Part shown: positions 8,917 to 17,870 of the stretch, piece after piece
Position numbering within the stretch: the first letter of the stretch is position 1
Layout of the letters: each line of letters opens with the position of its first letter
NCBI GenBank assembly: GCA_017447485.1
Contig: JAFSNI010000021.1
Span: forward strand, 1-56,378
Length of the DNA: 56,378 nucleotides
Direction: 5' to 3'
Origin: Candidatus Saccharimonadota bacterium
Lineage (GTDB): Bacteria > Patescibacteriota > Saccharimonadia > Saccharimonadales > Saccharimonadaceae
Position numbers and translations under genes: made by a program
Notes under the pieces: model-generated
The model's database searches: none
Told to the model about the DNA's origin: nothing
The model's input: only the letters and a program-made list of their open reading frames with translations

Positions 8917-9411
8917 CTATTGGATTGCTATTTTTTTCGGTGCCTCCGTTTTCTCTTTTTCAAATGAAATCGTTAGCACCCCATCCTTAAGTTCAGCTTT
9001 TACGCTGTTTTCGTCTGCCAGCACTGGCACCGGCAAGGCAATCGTCCGCGAGAATTCGCCCCAGTAACATTCCTGAATATGCCACCTAGTGGTTTGCTCA
9101 TCTTCGCCACCAGACAACACACCAGAAATCGTCAAGATATTATCCGAAATACTCACATCAAGATCCGATTTGGAAATTCCTGCAGTCCTTGCCTTAACTA
9201 CTAATTTATCGGCGGTTTCGTAGACATCCACAGCGAGCTGTCCTGGAAAATCGTCGGTATTTTCCCACTCATCATCTTTCGGTTCGCTTGGTTGAACGAC
9301 CGGTTCTTCTTCTGCCACTTCAGCTGGAGCCGTAAGATCTTCATCGCCTCCAAGGAACGCAGCAGCGAGATCGTCTTCCATCAGCAAATCGTCACTGTTT
9401 GTCCGAGCCAT
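8917..9411 (-). CDS. Small heat shock protein, Hsp20/alpha-crystallin family
   Basis: 164-aa ATP-independent holdase chaperone. About 60 acidic N-terminal residues (LLMEDDLAAAFLGGDEDL) precede an alpha-crystallin domain (from about QLAVDVYETADKLVVKARTAG to the end) with the conserved LKDGVLTISFEK strand near the C-terminus. The start chosen is ATG 9411 because GGAGG stands 5 nt upstream; a longer frame exists but lacks such a site. It has its own promoter, back-to-back with that of comF. No CIRCE operator was seen upstream. Confidence 0.9.
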   Translation of the reverse strand: MARTNSDDLLMEDDLAAAFLGGDEDLTAPAEVAEEEPVVQPSEPKDDEWENTDDFPGQLAVDVYETADKLVVKARTAGISKSDLDVSISDNILTISGVLSGGEDEQTTRWHIQECYWGEFSRTIALPVPVLADENSVKAELKDGVLTISFEKEKTEAPKKIAIQ

Positions 9412-9439
9412 ATTTCCTCCACTTATATTGTTATGCTTT

Positions 9440-9468
9440 ATTATAATGCATCTGTGTAGTAAAATCAA
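9440..9468. promoter_or_regulatory. Overlapping divergent promoters for hsp20 and comF
   Basis: For hsp20 (minus): TTGATT (rc of 9463-9468), 17-nt spacer, TATAAT (rc of 9440-9445). For comF (plus): TATAAT at 9442-9447. The two -10 boxes overlap in the palindromic ATTATAAT, so RNA polymerase cannot occupy both at once. The comF -35 is not clear. Confidence 0.65.
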
Positions 9469-9475
9469 GAGAAAT

Positions 9476-10144
9476 ATGAGTTTTATTGTAAAAAACACAA
9501 CAATTTTAAGCCCTCTAGACCTCATCGCGCCTCACTCTTGTAGAGGTTGCGGACGTCTAGGTGAGGTTCTTTGCGATTGTTGTAAAAATCACATCATTTC
9601 TGCCCATGCTCGGCTTGACCAAAACCTAGCCCCATCGCCAAACGACCTTCCACCCATGTTCTACATCAATGAACGCAGCAACCTTCTCGCCACTCTCATT
9701 CATGATTACAAATACCAGTCCGTCCGCGCACTCGGCCCCAAATTCGCTGAAATTTTAAGTGAAATTCTCCCTCAGAATCTACCCAAAAACGCCGTTCTCG
9801 TTCCCCTCCCCACTTCCACTAAACACATTCGCGAGCGCGGTTTTGACCACACTCTCTCCATCGCGAAACGCCTCGCCAAAATGCGGAACCTAAAATTAGA
9901 AAAGCTCCTCCTCCGCGCTAAAAACACCGTCCAGGTCGGCACCGACAAGAAAACCCGCGAGTCCCAAGCTAGCTCCGCTTATCTCGTCAACCCTAAAATT
10001 ACCATCGACCCCCAAACTACTTACGTTCTATTTGACGACGTTTTGACCACCGGCGCCTCTATGCGCGCCGCCTTAAAAAAGCTCCGCGAGAACGGAGCTC
10101 AAAACTTCATTATCGTTTTATTAGCCGTAAATCGACTGAATTAA
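9476..10144 (+). CDS. ComF family phosphoribosyltransferase-like protein
   Basis: 222 aa from ATG 9476. An N-terminal zinc-ribbon type cysteine cluster (CRGCG...CDCC) is followed by a type I phosphoribosyltransferase fold with the PRPP-binding loop VLFDDVLTTGASM near residues 182-194. ComF proteins take part in DNA uptake (competence) in Bacillus, and the class is widespread in CPR bacteria with type IV pili. The start was chosen because earlier in-frame ATGs fall inside the promoter. The 3' end overlaps the convergent pilin gene by 24 nt. Confidence 0.85.
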   Translation: MSFIVKNTTILSPLDLIAPHSCRGCGRLGEVLCDCCKNHIISAHARLDQNLAPSPNDLPPMFYINERSNLLATLIHDYKYQSVRALGPKFAEILSEILPQNLPKNAVLVPLPTSTKHIRERGFDHTLSIAKRLAKMRNLKLEKLLLRAKNTVQVGTDKKTRESQASSAYLVNPKITIDPQTTYVLFDDVLTTGASMRAALKKLRENGAQNFIIVLLAVNRLN

Positions 10145-10531
10145 GGCGCCCGTCGTTTCCTGGTCACTCGGCAACGACAAAATCACAAAGTTCACAATCG
10201 CAAACGCAAAGAAACAAATCACCAAACCAATAATTGCATAAAGAACCGTATTCTTTGCATCCGTCACTTTTTTAGCATCACCGCCAGACACCACATACTT
10301 AATACCACCGATGATCAACATAATCACTGCCACAATCCCTACGATATACAAAATCGCGTTTGTCACCTGACGGAACACACCATTCTCGCCGAACAAATTA
10401 GCCGGGCAACCATCACATTGTGCCGCTTGCGCGCCCTCTTGCAACGTCAACGCTGAAGCGCTCGCCCCTGCGACAACCGCCAAAACCCCACATACTAACA
10501 TTGGTAAAATAACTCTAAACACTTTTTTCAT
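10121..10531 (-). CDS. VirB2/TrbC-like pilin with signal peptide, 136 aa
   Basis: A signal peptide (about residues 1-27, ending ASASA), then a short segment with a CDGC pair, then two membrane helices around GGIKYVVSGGD. The loop signature is the same as in the proteins at 7491 and 8522, so this is a third pilin gene of the same family but on its own. A TGATATAAT box lies 6 nt before the ATG and there is no Shine-Dalgarno sequence. It ends within comF on the other strand (24-nt overlap). Confidence 0.8.
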   Translation of the reverse strand: MKKVFRVILPMLVCGVLAVVAGASASALTLQEGAQAAQCDGCPANLFGENGVFRQVTNAILYIVGIVAVIMLIIGGIKYVVSGGDAKKVTDAKNTVLYAIIGLVICFFAFAIVNFVILSLPSDQETTGALIQSIYG

Positions 10532-10579
10532 ACCCCGATTATATCACATTTTAAAAAAATATGTTAAAATAGAAAACAC

Positions 10580-10672
10580 GGAGGGTTACCCAAGTGGCTG
10601 AAGGGGACGGTTTGCTAAATCGTTAGTCTGGAGTGATCTGGAGCGGGAGTTCGAATCTCCCACCCTCCGCCA
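10580..10672 (+). tRNA. tRNA-Ser(GCU)
   Basis: 93 nt with a 7-bp acceptor stem (GGAGGGT with ACCCTCC), an encoded CCA end, a long variable arm typical of serine tRNAs, a TTCGAAT T-loop and anticodon GCT at 10614-10616. It should read AGC/AGU codons. A terminator and a partial copy of its 3' end follow. Confidence 0.93.
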
Positions 10673-10678
10673 AAATAC

Positions 10679-10701
10679 AAGCAAAAAAGCTTGCTTTTTT
10701 T
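10679..10701 (+). terminator. Terminator of tRNA-Ser(GCU)
   Basis: AAGCAA stem, 6-nt loop, TTGCTT and a T run 6 nt beyond the CCA end. Confidence 0.7.
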
Positions 10702-10733
10702 GGTTGTGTTTTGAAGGAGGGGCCGGAGATCCT

Positions 10734-10752
10734 AATCTCCCACCCTCCGCCA
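10734..10752 (+). repeat. Partial copy of the tRNA-Ser(GCU) 3' end
   Basis: 19 nt identical to the tRNA 3' end at 10654-10672, including the encoded CCA, repeated 80 bp downstream. A further weaker match extends upstream (GGAG at 10725). It looks like an attachment-site scar or a decayed tRNA copy. Confidence 0.8.
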
Positions 10753-10774
10753 TTTTTTATGCTATAATGGACTT

Positions 10775-11242
10775 ATGACAACACAACTATCTCCCGTTTC
10801 TTGGGAAGCAGAAGAATACATCACCAAAAACCACAACGCTTGGTGGTATGTTGGTCTTTTCATCACCACCATCGCTCTTAGCGCGCTGGCTATTTTTTTG
10901 CAAGGTTGGACTTTTCTCGCCCTCATCGTTATCAGCGTCATCACCGTCCTCGTTTTTTCTCTTCGTCCTCCTCGCAAAATCAAATATCATATCGACGAAA
11001 AAGGCCTTAAAGAAGGCAAAATCCTTCATAAATACGCCGATTTTCGCGCTTTTGGCATCTTAAAAGAAGACGAGCATTACTCCGCCGTTCTCATTCCAAA
11101 ACAACGTTTCGGCCTTGGCGTCAAAATCTATTTCCCTGAAGGTAGCGGCGAAGCTATCGTTGACCAGCTCGGCAACCATCTCCCTATGGAAGAAGTTAAG
11201 CTAGATTTTCTCGATAAAATCGTAAACTTCTTGCGCATTTAG
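10775..11242 (+). CDS. Two-TM protein with PH-like soluble domain, unknown role
   Basis: 155 aa. Two membrane helices near residues 25-65 (GLFITTIALSALAIF, FLALIVISVITVLVF) are followed by a soluble domain of about 85 residues rich in beta strands (KYHIDEKGLKEG, YADFRAFGILKED) that looks like a bacterial PH-type domain; that assignment is weak. TATAAT at 10763-10768 is 6 nt before the ATG, so it is predicted to be leaderless. Confidence 0.75.
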   Translation: MTTQLSPVSWEAEEYITKNHNAWWYVGLFITTIALSALAIFLQGWTFLALIVISVITVLVFSLRPPRKIKYHIDEKGLKEGKILHKYADFRAFGILKEDEHYSAVLIPKQRFGLGVKIYFPEGSGEAIVDQLGNHLPMEEVKLDFLDKIVNFLRI

Positions 11243-11289
11243 AAAATCCATGCTAAAATTAACATAAGTATTAATAAAGGTGGGCAAAA

Positions 11290-11805
11290 ATGAATCCAAC
11301 TCCAACAGTAGATAACGATTTGCAAAAAGCAATCGACGATATTACCAAAACAACTAATCAAGATCCGGTTTTTGCGGACCCAGTCGCCGCTCCGTCTTCA
11401 GTTCCAGAAGGCGACACTGGCGAACTCGCTGAATCCGTCGGCCCGTTCCCAGCTCCAGAACCTCCAGCTCCCGCTCCAGCTCCTATGCCAGCCCCAGAAA
11501 TGCCAGCGCCAGCCGCTCCGGCTTTTGAAGCTCCGGCCGCCCCAGTCATTTCGGAAGCTCCTGCTGAAGCCCCAAGCCTCAATATGCACGAAGTCAAGGA
11601 AGCTGCCCTCCGCGACCTTGCTCCGCTGATTGGAAAAATGGATTTGCCAGCCTCTCAAAAGTTTAATCTTTATCGTGATATGTTTGAAAATCTTCGCGAT
11701 TACACCGCGATTGAGCCAGCTTACCAAGCCGCTAAGAACATCGCCGACGAACACGAGCGTGGCGAAGCCCTCCTTTATCTCGTTGAGTCTATCGACAAAA
11801 TGTAG
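11290..11805 (+). CDS. Pro/Ala-rich linker protein with conserved helical C-terminus
   Basis: 171 aa. Residues about 50-100 are a Pro/Ala/Glu low-complexity linker (APAPAPMPAPEMPAPAAP). The C-terminal 75 residues are predicted helical (MHEVKEAALRDLAPLIGKM to the end) and look like the conserved part. There is no signal peptide. AAAGGTG precedes the ATG by 6 nt. The function is unknown; the layout resembles small linker proteins often seen in Saccharibacteria. Confidence 0.7.
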   Translation: MNPTPTVDNDLQKAIDDITKTTNQDPVFADPVAAPSSVPEGDTGELAESVGPFPAPEPPAPAPAPMPAPEMPAPAAPAFEAPAAPVISEAPAEAPSLNMHEVKEAALRDLAPLIGKMDLPASQKFNLYRDMFENLRDYTAIEPAYQAAKNIADEHERGEALLYLVESIDKM

Positions 11806-11820
11806 TAGTAAGCCACAAAA

Positions 11821-11847
11821 ATAACCCCCTTATGGGGGTTATTTTTT
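11821..11847. terminator. Bidirectional terminator between 171-aa gene and groEL
   Basis: AATAACCCCC, TTAT loop, GGGGGTTATT with T and A runs on the two sides; it serves both convergent genes and overlaps the groEL stop codon. Confidence 0.85.
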
Positions 11848-13459
11848 AATATCCCATTCCCATGTCTGGCGCTGCCGGTTTTTCTTCCGGCACCAAACAA
11901 ATCAGCGCCCCCATCGTAATCGCCGTTGCCGCAATCGACACCGCATTCTTCACCGCTTCTTTCGTCACCTTCGCCGGATCAATCACTCCCGCCTTTTTGA
12001 GATCAACCAAGCCTTTTTCAGGCGCCATCACGTTCACACCAAATCCCGGCTTCGCCTTCAAAACCTCAGCAAGCAGCGCCTGCGCATTCAGCCCCGCATT
12101 CTCCATAATATGAGTAAACGGCGCCCTCAAGGCGTTCTTGACAATTCTCGTCCCCGCTTCTTCGTCCGACAACTTCTCTGCCAGATTCACTAGCGTCACC
12201 CCACCGCCCGCTACGATACCATCAAGCAGCGCCGCCTTCGTCGCTGCCACTGCATCATCGACCCGATATTTTTTCTCTTCAATTTCCGTTTCCGTCGCCC
12301 CACCAACTTTAATTACCGCCACTTTTCCAGACAGCGCCGCCGCCCGTTTCTCAAACTCTTCTCGTTCGTAATCCGTTTTCGCGAGTGCCGCCTGCGCGTT
12401 AATCAGCTCAATTCTCGCTTCCACCGCCTTCTTCGCGCCAGAACCTTTAATTAACGTCGTCTCATCTTTCGTCGCAATCACCTTCCCGGCCGACCCCAAA
12501 ACTTCAAGCCCCACTTCCTCTAGCTTCAATCCCTTATCGGCCGACACCACCGTCGCGTCTGTCAAAATCGCAATATCTTCCATAATCTCTTTGCGTCTCT
12601 CGCCAAACGACGGTGCTTTGAGGACTAACGAATTAAACACGCCTTTCAGTTTATTGAGAACCAAAAGCGACAATGCTTCTCCTTCCACTTCTTCCGCAAT
12701 AATTACTAAGTCTTTCTTTCCCGCCTGCGCGCATTTTTCAAGCAGTGGCAAAATATCTGACGCCGCCGAAATCTTATTTGTAGTCACTAACACCAGCGGC
12801 TTATCAAACACCGCCTCTTGCCGATTCACATCCGTCACAAAGAACGCCGACGCATAACCCTTATCATACGAAAAGCCTTCTACGATTTCTTGTTCCATCG
12901 TCAGACCTTGTCCCGCTTCCACTGTCACTACGCCATCTTTTCCGATTTTCGCAATCACTTCCGCAATTAACTCGCCAATCTCAGCATCTCCCGCTGAAAT
13001 TGTCGCCACTTCCGCCACTCTCTTAGAATCGCCTTCAATCTTCTCGGCCGACTTTTCAATTTCCGCCACGATTTCCGCCCCCGCCTTCTCAATCCCCCGT
13101 CGAAGCTCCATCGGGTTCATCCCCGCCGCAATCAATTTATTCGCCTCGTTCAATATATTATATGTCAGCACTGTCACGGTAGTAGTTCCATCACCAGCCA
13201 CTTTATTCAACTTCTGCGCCGCCGTTTTAATCAACTTCGCCCCCACTGCTTCGCCCAGTGACTCATCTGAAGACGGCAGTTCCACCGCTTCCGCCACCGT
13301 CACGCCATCATGCGTAATCACCGGTGCGCCATATTCTTTCTCAATCACCACGTTCTGCCCCTTCGGTCCAAACGTCACTTTCACCGCATCATAAAGTTGT
13401 TTTGCCCCCGCCAGCACTTTCTCCCGTGCTTCTGTTTCATAAAAAATCTTCTTTGCCAT
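11846..13459 (-). CDS. groL: Chaperonin GroEL (60 kDa)
   Basis: 537 aa, slightly shorter than the usual 540-548. It forms the double-ring ATP-driven folding chamber with GroES in the cytoplasm. Visible hallmarks: KVTFGPKGQNVVIEK near residues 28-42, the ATP-binding VAGDGTTTVTVL near 86-97, and the apical and hinge sequences (GGATETEIEEKKYRVDDA). The C-terminal GGM repeat of most GroELs is replaced by a short DMGMGY tail. It starts 3 nt after groES in one operon under the CIRCE operator. Confidence 0.97.
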   Translation of the reverse strand: MAKKIFYETEAREKVLAGAKQLYDAVKVTFGPKGQNVVIEKEYGAPVITHDGVTVAEAVELPSSDESLGEAVGAKLIKTAAQKLNKVAGDGTTTVTVLTYNILNEANKLIAAGMNPMELRRGIEKAGAEIVAEIEKSAEKIEGDSKRVAEVATISAGDAEIGELIAEVIAKIGKDGVVTVEAGQGLTMEQEIVEGFSYDKGYASAFFVTDVNRQEAVFDKPLVLVTTNKISAASDILPLLEKCAQAGKKDLVIIAEEVEGEALSLLVLNKLKGVFNSLVLKAPSFGERRKEIMEDIAILTDATVVSADKGLKLEEVGLEVLGSAGKVIATKDETTLIKGSGAKKAVEARIELINAQAALAKTDYEREEFEKRAAALSGKVAVIKVGGATETEIEEKKYRVDDAVAATKAALLDGIVAGGGVTLVNLAEKLSDEEAGTRIVKNALRAPFTHIMENAGLNAQALLAEVLKAKPGFGVNVMAPEKGLVDLKKAGVIDPAKVTKEAVKNAVSIAATAITMGALICLVPEEKPAAPDMGMGY

Positions 13460-13462
13460 ATT

Positions 13463-13717
13463 TTATAATGTCGCCAGGACATCCTCCTCTTTTAGAATAA
13501 TATAATCTTTCCCATCCATCTTAATTTCGGTTGTTGAATACTCTTTATAAACGATTTTGTCGCCTTTTTTCACCCCAGAAACTTCCGGTCCCACCGCTTC
13601 CACCAGCGCATACGCCGGTTTTTCCTTCGCTTCTCCAAGCAAAATCCCCGATTTCGTCTTCTCAAGCGGTTTTTCTACTACCGCCACCACACGGTCTTTT
13701 AACGGTTTTAAAGCCAT
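13463..13717 (-). CDS. groS: Co-chaperonin GroES (10 kDa)
   Basis: 84 aa from ATG 13717, chosen because AAGGAG lies 9 nt upstream; the longer frame would run into the promoter. Typical features are PLKDRVVAVVEKPLEKTKSG with the mobile loop, VGPEVSGVKKGDKIVYKEY, and a C-terminal ILKEEDVLA. It forms the lid of the GroEL chamber. It is the first gene of the groES-groEL operon, with promoter and CIRCE operator directly upstream. Confidence 0.95.
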   Translation of the reverse strand: MALKPLKDRVVAVVEKPLEKTKSGILLGEAKEKPAYALVEAVGPEVSGVKKGDKIVYKEYSTTEIKMDGKDYIILKEEDVLATL

Positions 13718-13741
13718 CTTTTTATCTCCTTTTCTACCTCT

Positions 13742-13769
13742 ATTATAGCACAAAAACTAGCACTGTAAA
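13742..13769 (-). promoter_or_regulatory. groESL promoter
   Basis: Minus strand: TTTACA (rc of 13764-13769), 16-nt spacer, TATAAT (rc of 13742-13747). The -35 box lies inside the CIRCE element, so a repressor bound there would block polymerase. Confidence 0.75.
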
Positions 13770-13783
13770 GCCCCGAGTGCTAA
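13757..13783 (-). promoter_or_regulatory. CIRCE operator (HrcA-type heat shock control)
   Basis: On the minus strand: TTAGCACTC, 9-nt spacer, CAGTGCTAG. This matches the CIRCE consensus (TTAGCACTC-N9-GAGTGCTAA) with two changes in the second half. Its outer end overlaps the stop codon of the TetR-like gene. No hrcA gene is in the window. Confidence 0.85.
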
Positions 13784-14355
13784 TTATCCATTAACGGTGC
13801 CAGCCTGCTCCTCATTGTATCCGTAAGATACATTATCTCCGACAACAATTTCTCTATTTCTACCTCCAAAAATCCCTCTCTCCCCCATTCTTCTACTAAC
13901 CCCACCACTTCACTAATATAAACCCGAAAAATCTTCTCCGAATTTTTCGGCAACCGCGCATAACTTATCACTTTCATTTTAATTTCCCCAATCATCATCT
14001 CAAACAGCGTCCTTCTATGATTTTTAATCAACATCTCAAAAATTCTCTTCTCTTGAATCATAAAAAATAGCATACTTAAATAAATCCGCTTTAGCCGCAC
14101 ATTCCCATTCTTCATCATCCGCCTCACCACTCGCCGATATTTCCTTAAAACATATTTCTCATAATCCGGCAAAATCTCCCGCACCGCCCGATGATGGCTG
14201 TAAATTGTCGACCGCGCCACCCCGGCTTTCTCCGCCATTTCCCCCATTTGCACATAATAATCCTCTTCAAAAAAGACCCTCAGAATTGCTTCTTCGGTCT
14301 TCCTAAAACGCTTATTTGCCATCCTCTTTTCTGTTAAGCCCACATACTTTGTCAT
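13780..14355 (-). CDS. TetR-family-like transcriptional regulator
   Basis: 191 aa. An N-terminal helix-turn-helix of TetR type is visible at about residues 18-65 (AILRVFFEEDYYVQMGEMAEKAG then VARSTIYSHHRAVREIL), followed by an all-helical ligand/dimer domain. Regulators of this class bind operators as dimers; target and ligand are unknown. The stop codon overlaps the CIRCE operator of groES. A TGATATAAT box is 7 nt before the ATG at 14355, so the mRNA is probably leaderless; an internal ATG (MANKRF) at 14322 is an alternative. Confidence 0.8.
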   Translation of the reverse strand: MTKYVGLTEKRMANKRFRKTEEAILRVFFEEDYYVQMGEMAEKAGVARSTIYSHHRAVREILPDYEKYVLRKYRRVVRRMMKNGNVRLKRIYLSMLFFMIQEKRIFEMLIKNHRRTLFEMMIGEIKMKVISYARLPKNSEKIFRVYISEVVGLVEEWGREGFLEVEIEKLLSEIMYLTDTMRSRLAPLMDN

Positions 14356-14371
14356 TCCTTAAATTATATCA

Positions 14372-14935
14372 CTACAATTTTATAATCGCCATACTTTCAA
14401 AAACCTCAATTTTCAAATTCTTGTCTTTATTCCACTCTAAAACTGCCTTTTCTACCCCTGGTAGCGCCGGATTTTTAAAATCATGCACAACAATCACCCC
14501 GCCCGGAACCATCCGTCCGTCAATCAATCTCAAAGAATCCCGAATCGACTCGTAAAAATCCCCATCGAGCAATGCAAAACTAATTTTCTCCGGCAAATCC
14601 GCCTCTGTCAAATCCTGAAACCACGCCTTTTTGATCACCGGCACTTTTAGTCCCGCCCGCAAAAATCTTTCTTTCACTTCCCGCTTCGTAACAAAAAGTT
14701 CTCCCGCCTTAAAGCTCTCTCCCACCACCGAAAAATCCTTCTCACTCTTCTCCGGCAACCCCTCAAACGAATCATAAATCCACAGCTTTTTACCAATTTC
14801 GGCGAGTAGTAGCGACGTATCCCCCTTATAGCATCCCAGCTCCACAAAATCCCCCGAAATACTCAAACAACTCTTCGCCAATTCAACAATTCGTTCCGTT
14901 TCTCTCTCCGAAACCTGATCATTTCGAAACGCCAC
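14372..14935 (-). CDS. TylF/MycF-like class I SAM-dependent methyltransferase
   Basis: 187 aa. The SAM-binding motif I is VELGCYKGDTSLLL (about residues 32-45), an acidic motif IYDSFEGLP follows, then LLDGDFYESIRDSL and PGGVIVVHDF, all in the order of macrocin O-methyltransferase-like proteins. Methyl acceptor is probably a sugar or surface glycan (inference from the polysaccharide genes nearby). The GTG start shares one base with the uvrA stop (TAGTG), so the genes are coupled. Confidence 0.75.
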   Translation of the reverse strand: MAFRNDQVSERETERIVELAKSCLSISGDFVELGCYKGDTSLLLAEIGKKLWIYDSFEGLPEKSEKDFSVVGESFKAGELFVTKREVKERFLRAGLKVPVIKKAWFQDLTEADLPEKISFALLDGDFYESIRDSLRLIDGRMVPGGVIVVHDFKNPALPGVEKAVLEWNKDKNLKIEVFESMAIIKL

Positions 14936-17814
14936 TACAACATCCCCTTTAAATAAAGCCCCGTTGGCGTCTTCCCCCGCTTCGCCAGATCCTCCGGCGT
15001 GCCAAAGTCACAAACTTCTCCACCCTTCAGCCCGCCTTCTGGCCCCATATCAATCACCCAGTCCGCCGACTTAATCACATGTAAATTATGTTCAATAATA
15101 ATCATCGAATTCCCCCCATCCACCAACTTATTCAAAATCGCGAGCAACCTCTTCACGTCATCCGTATGTAGCCCCGTCGTCGGCTCATCCAAAATATACA
15201 GCGTCTTTCCCGTCGACCGCCGCGCCAGCTCCGTCGCGAGCTTAATCCTCTGCGCTTCCCCGCCCGAAAACGTCGTCGCCGGTTGACCCAGCCGAATATA
15301 CCCCAGCCCTACCTCTTGAATCGTGCGGAGTTTCGACGCAATCGCTGGAATATTCCCAAAAAACTCCACCGCCTCGTCAATCGTCATATTAAGCACCTCA
15401 GAAATATCTTTCCCATTGTACTTAATCTCCAGCGCCTCATGATTATACCGCTTCCCGTGGCACTTCGGGCACGTTACATACACATCCGGCAAAAAATGCA
15501 TCTCAATCTTATTCACACCATCGCCCTGACAATGCTCACATCTTCCACCTTTCACGTTAAACGAAAACCTGCCCGCCTTATACCCCCGAAGTTCCGCCTC
15601 CGGCTGCTGCGCAAACAGTTCCCGAATCTGCGCAAACACCCCGGTATAAGTCGCCGGATTCGACCGCGGCGTCCGCCCAATCGGCGACTGGTCAATCACA
15701 ATCACCTTATTTATCTTCTCAATTCCATCAATCCGCTCATGCGTCCCCGACACCGTCTGCGCCCGGTGTAGCCGCGCCAAAAGTTCATTCGCCAAAATCG
15801 AATTCACCAACGTTGACTTTCCAGAACCCGACACCCCAGAAACCACCGTCATCACCCCCAGCGGAAACGCCACATCTATATTCTTCAAATTATTCTCGCG
15901 CGCCCCACGCACCACCAGCTCATAACCCTTCCGCGGTTTCCGCCTCTTCTTCGGCACCGGAATCGTCTCCGCGCCAGACAAATACCGCCCCGTAATCGAA
16001 TCCGGATTCGCCGCCACTTCTTCCGGCGTCCCACAAGCAACCAACCGCCCGCCGTTCACCCCGGCCCCCGGCCCAATATCTATAATATAATCGCTCGCCC
16101 ACATCGTATCTTCATCATGTTCCACCACTAAAACCGTATTATGCAAATCGCGCAGATGCTTCAAAGTCGCAATCAACTTGTCATTATCTCTCTGGTGTAG
16201 CCCAATCGACGGCTCGTCCAAAACATAAAGCACCCCCTGAAGTCCCGACCCAATCTGCGTCGCCAGCCTGATTCTCTGCGCCTCGCCGCCCGACAAAGTG
16301 TTCGCCGCTCGCCCTAGCTCCAAATACCCCAGCCCCACGTCTTGCATAAACTTCACCCGCTCGCGAATCTCCTTCAAAATCGGCTTCGCAATCATCTCCT
16401 CCGCCTCCGAAAATCCCAAATCTTGATTCAAAACCTCCAGCGTCGCATCCACGTCCAAATTACACATGTCCACAATATTCAGATCGTGTACTGTCACCGC
16501 CAAAACCGCGGGCTTCAGCCTCGCCCCGTGACAAGTCTGGCACTCCCGCACCCGCATAAACCGCTCAATATCATGCTTCATAAACTCGCTAATTTTCGGG
16601 TCATTATATCGCCTTTCCAGCGTCGGAATCACGCCCTCATACGCCGTCTCATACTTCGTCCCATCCGCAAACCGCCCCGACCCACTAATCCTCATCTCAT
16701 ATTTCTCATCCCCCGTCCCATACAAAATCAAATGCCGCACTTCTTCCGATAGCTCCCCAATCGGCGTATAAATGTTAAACCCATGCTTCGCCCCCACCGC
16801 CGACAGCCGCTTCAGCCACCACGAATCTTGTTGCACCCGATTAAACGGCCGAATCCCCCCTTCCGCAATCGTCAAATTTTTATTAAACACCAGCTCCGGG
16901 TCCACTTCCATCCGCGACCCCAGCCCCGTACAAGTCGGGCACGCCCCCTCCGGCGCATTAAAACTAAACAACCTCGGCGAAAGTTCCGGAATCAGCTCAT
17001 CCGGATGGTCCGGACACGCATACCTCTGCGAATACGTCAAAACCTCCGTATTCTCCGCCGCAATCCTATTCTCCCCCACCGCCGTCGTCGTGTCATTTAT
17101 CTTCAACAACTTAATAATCCCCTGCCCCAGCTCCAGCGCCTGCTCAATCGAACCAGAAATCCGCGAGTACAAATCTGGCGACAACACAAACCTATCCACC
17201 ACAATCTCAATATCATGCCGCTCATTTTTGTTAAGTTCTGGAAATTCATCTAGCGCATAAATAATTCCATCCACCCTTACGCGCGAAAAGCCTTTCGCAA
17301 GATATTGTTCCGAAATATGCAAAAACTCGCCCTTTTTCGCTGACACAATCGGCGCGAGCAACATCAATTTAGAACCCAACGGCAACTTCATTACCTCATT
17401 CACAATATCTTCCACGCTCCGGCGACTCACTTCCTTATGACAAATCGGACAATGTGGCACCCCCACCCGCGCAAACAACAAACGCAAATAATCATAAACT
17501 TCCGTCACCGTCGCGACCGTGCTCCGCGGATTCCTCGACGTCGATTTCTGATCAATCGAAATCGCCGGCGACAGCCCCGTAATCGAATCCACATCCGGCT
17601 TATCCATCACTCCAAGAAACATTCTCGCATACGAAGACAGCGACTCCACATAACGCCTCTGCCCCTCCGCATAAATCGTATCAAACGCGAGAGACGATTT
17701 CCCGCTCCCAGACAGCCCCGTAATAATCACCAGCTTATCTCGCGGAATATCAACATCAAGATCGTGCAGATTATTCTGCCTCGCTCCCCTTACTCGAATA
17801 TAATTCTCATCCAT
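14935..17814 (-). CDS. uvrA: Excinuclease ABC subunit A
   Basis: 959 aa, normal length. It is the DNA-damage recognition ATPase of nucleotide excision repair. Two ABC modules are present: Walker [13 protein letters not shown] (about 33-44) and [12 protein letters not shown] in the second half; signature motifs LSGGEAQRI and FSGGEAQRI; and zinc-finger cysteines CPICHKEV and CEHC...CPKCHGKRY. Start ATG 17814 lies 10 nt after a TATAAT box (rc of 17825-17830). uvrB and uvrC are not in the window. Confidence 0.97.
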   Translation of the reverse strand: MDENYIRVRGARQNNLHDLDVDIPRDKLVIITGLSGSGKSSLAFDTIYAEGQRRYVESLSSYARMFLGVMDKPDVDSITGLSPAISIDQKSTSRNPRSTVATVTEVYDYLRLLFARVGVPHCPICHKEVSRRSVEDIVNEVMKLPLGSKLMLLAPIVSAKKGEFLHISEQYLAKGFSRVRVDGIIYALDEFPELNKNERHDIEIVVDRFVLSPDLYSRISGSIEQALELGQGIIKLLKINDTTTAVGENRIAAENTEVLTYSQRYACPDHPDELIPELSPRLFSFNAPEGACPTCTGLGSRMEVDPELVFNKNLTIAEGGIRPFNRVQQDSWWLKRLSAVGAKHGFNIYTPIGELSEEVRHLILYGTGDEKYEMRISGSGRFADGTKYETAYEGVIPTLERRYNDPKISEFMKHDIERFMRVRECQTCHGARLKPAVLAVTVHDLNIVDMCNLDVDATLEVLNQDLGFSEAEEMIAKPILKEIRERVKFMQDVGLGYLELGRAANTLSGGEAQRIRLATQIGSGLQGVLYVLDEPSIGLHQRDNDKLIATLKHLRDLHNTVLVVEHDEDTMWASDYIIDIGPGAGVNGGRLVACGTPEEVAANPDSITGRYLSGAETIPVPKKRRKPRKGYELVVRGARENNLKNIDVAFPLGVMTVVSGVSGSGKSTLVNSILANELLARLHRAQTVSGTHERIDGIEKINKVIVIDQSPIGRTPRSNPATYTGVFAQIRELFAQQPEAELRGYKAGRFSFNVKGGRCEHCQGDGVNKIEMHFLPDVYVTCPKCHGKRYNHEALEIKYNGKDISEVLNMTIDEAVEFFGNIPAIASKLRTIQEVGLGYIRLGQPATTFSGGEAQRIKLATELARRSTGKTLYILDEPTTGLHTDDVKRLLAILNKLVDGGNSMIIIEHNLHVIKSADWVIDMGPEGGLKGGEVCDFGTPEDLAKRGKTPTGLYLKGML

Positions 17815-17870
17815 AAACGTGAATATTATACACTAAAACTTTAGTTTTGTCCATATGCTATAATAAATAT

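Noticed and set aside
9447-9475. Earlier ATG for comF
   Set aside because: Upstream in-frame ATGs overlap the -10 box, so they cannot be in the transcript.
15283-17260. Several Arg/Pro-rich plus-strand frames over uvrA
   Set aside because: Antisense to uvrA; composition follows reversed uvrA codons.
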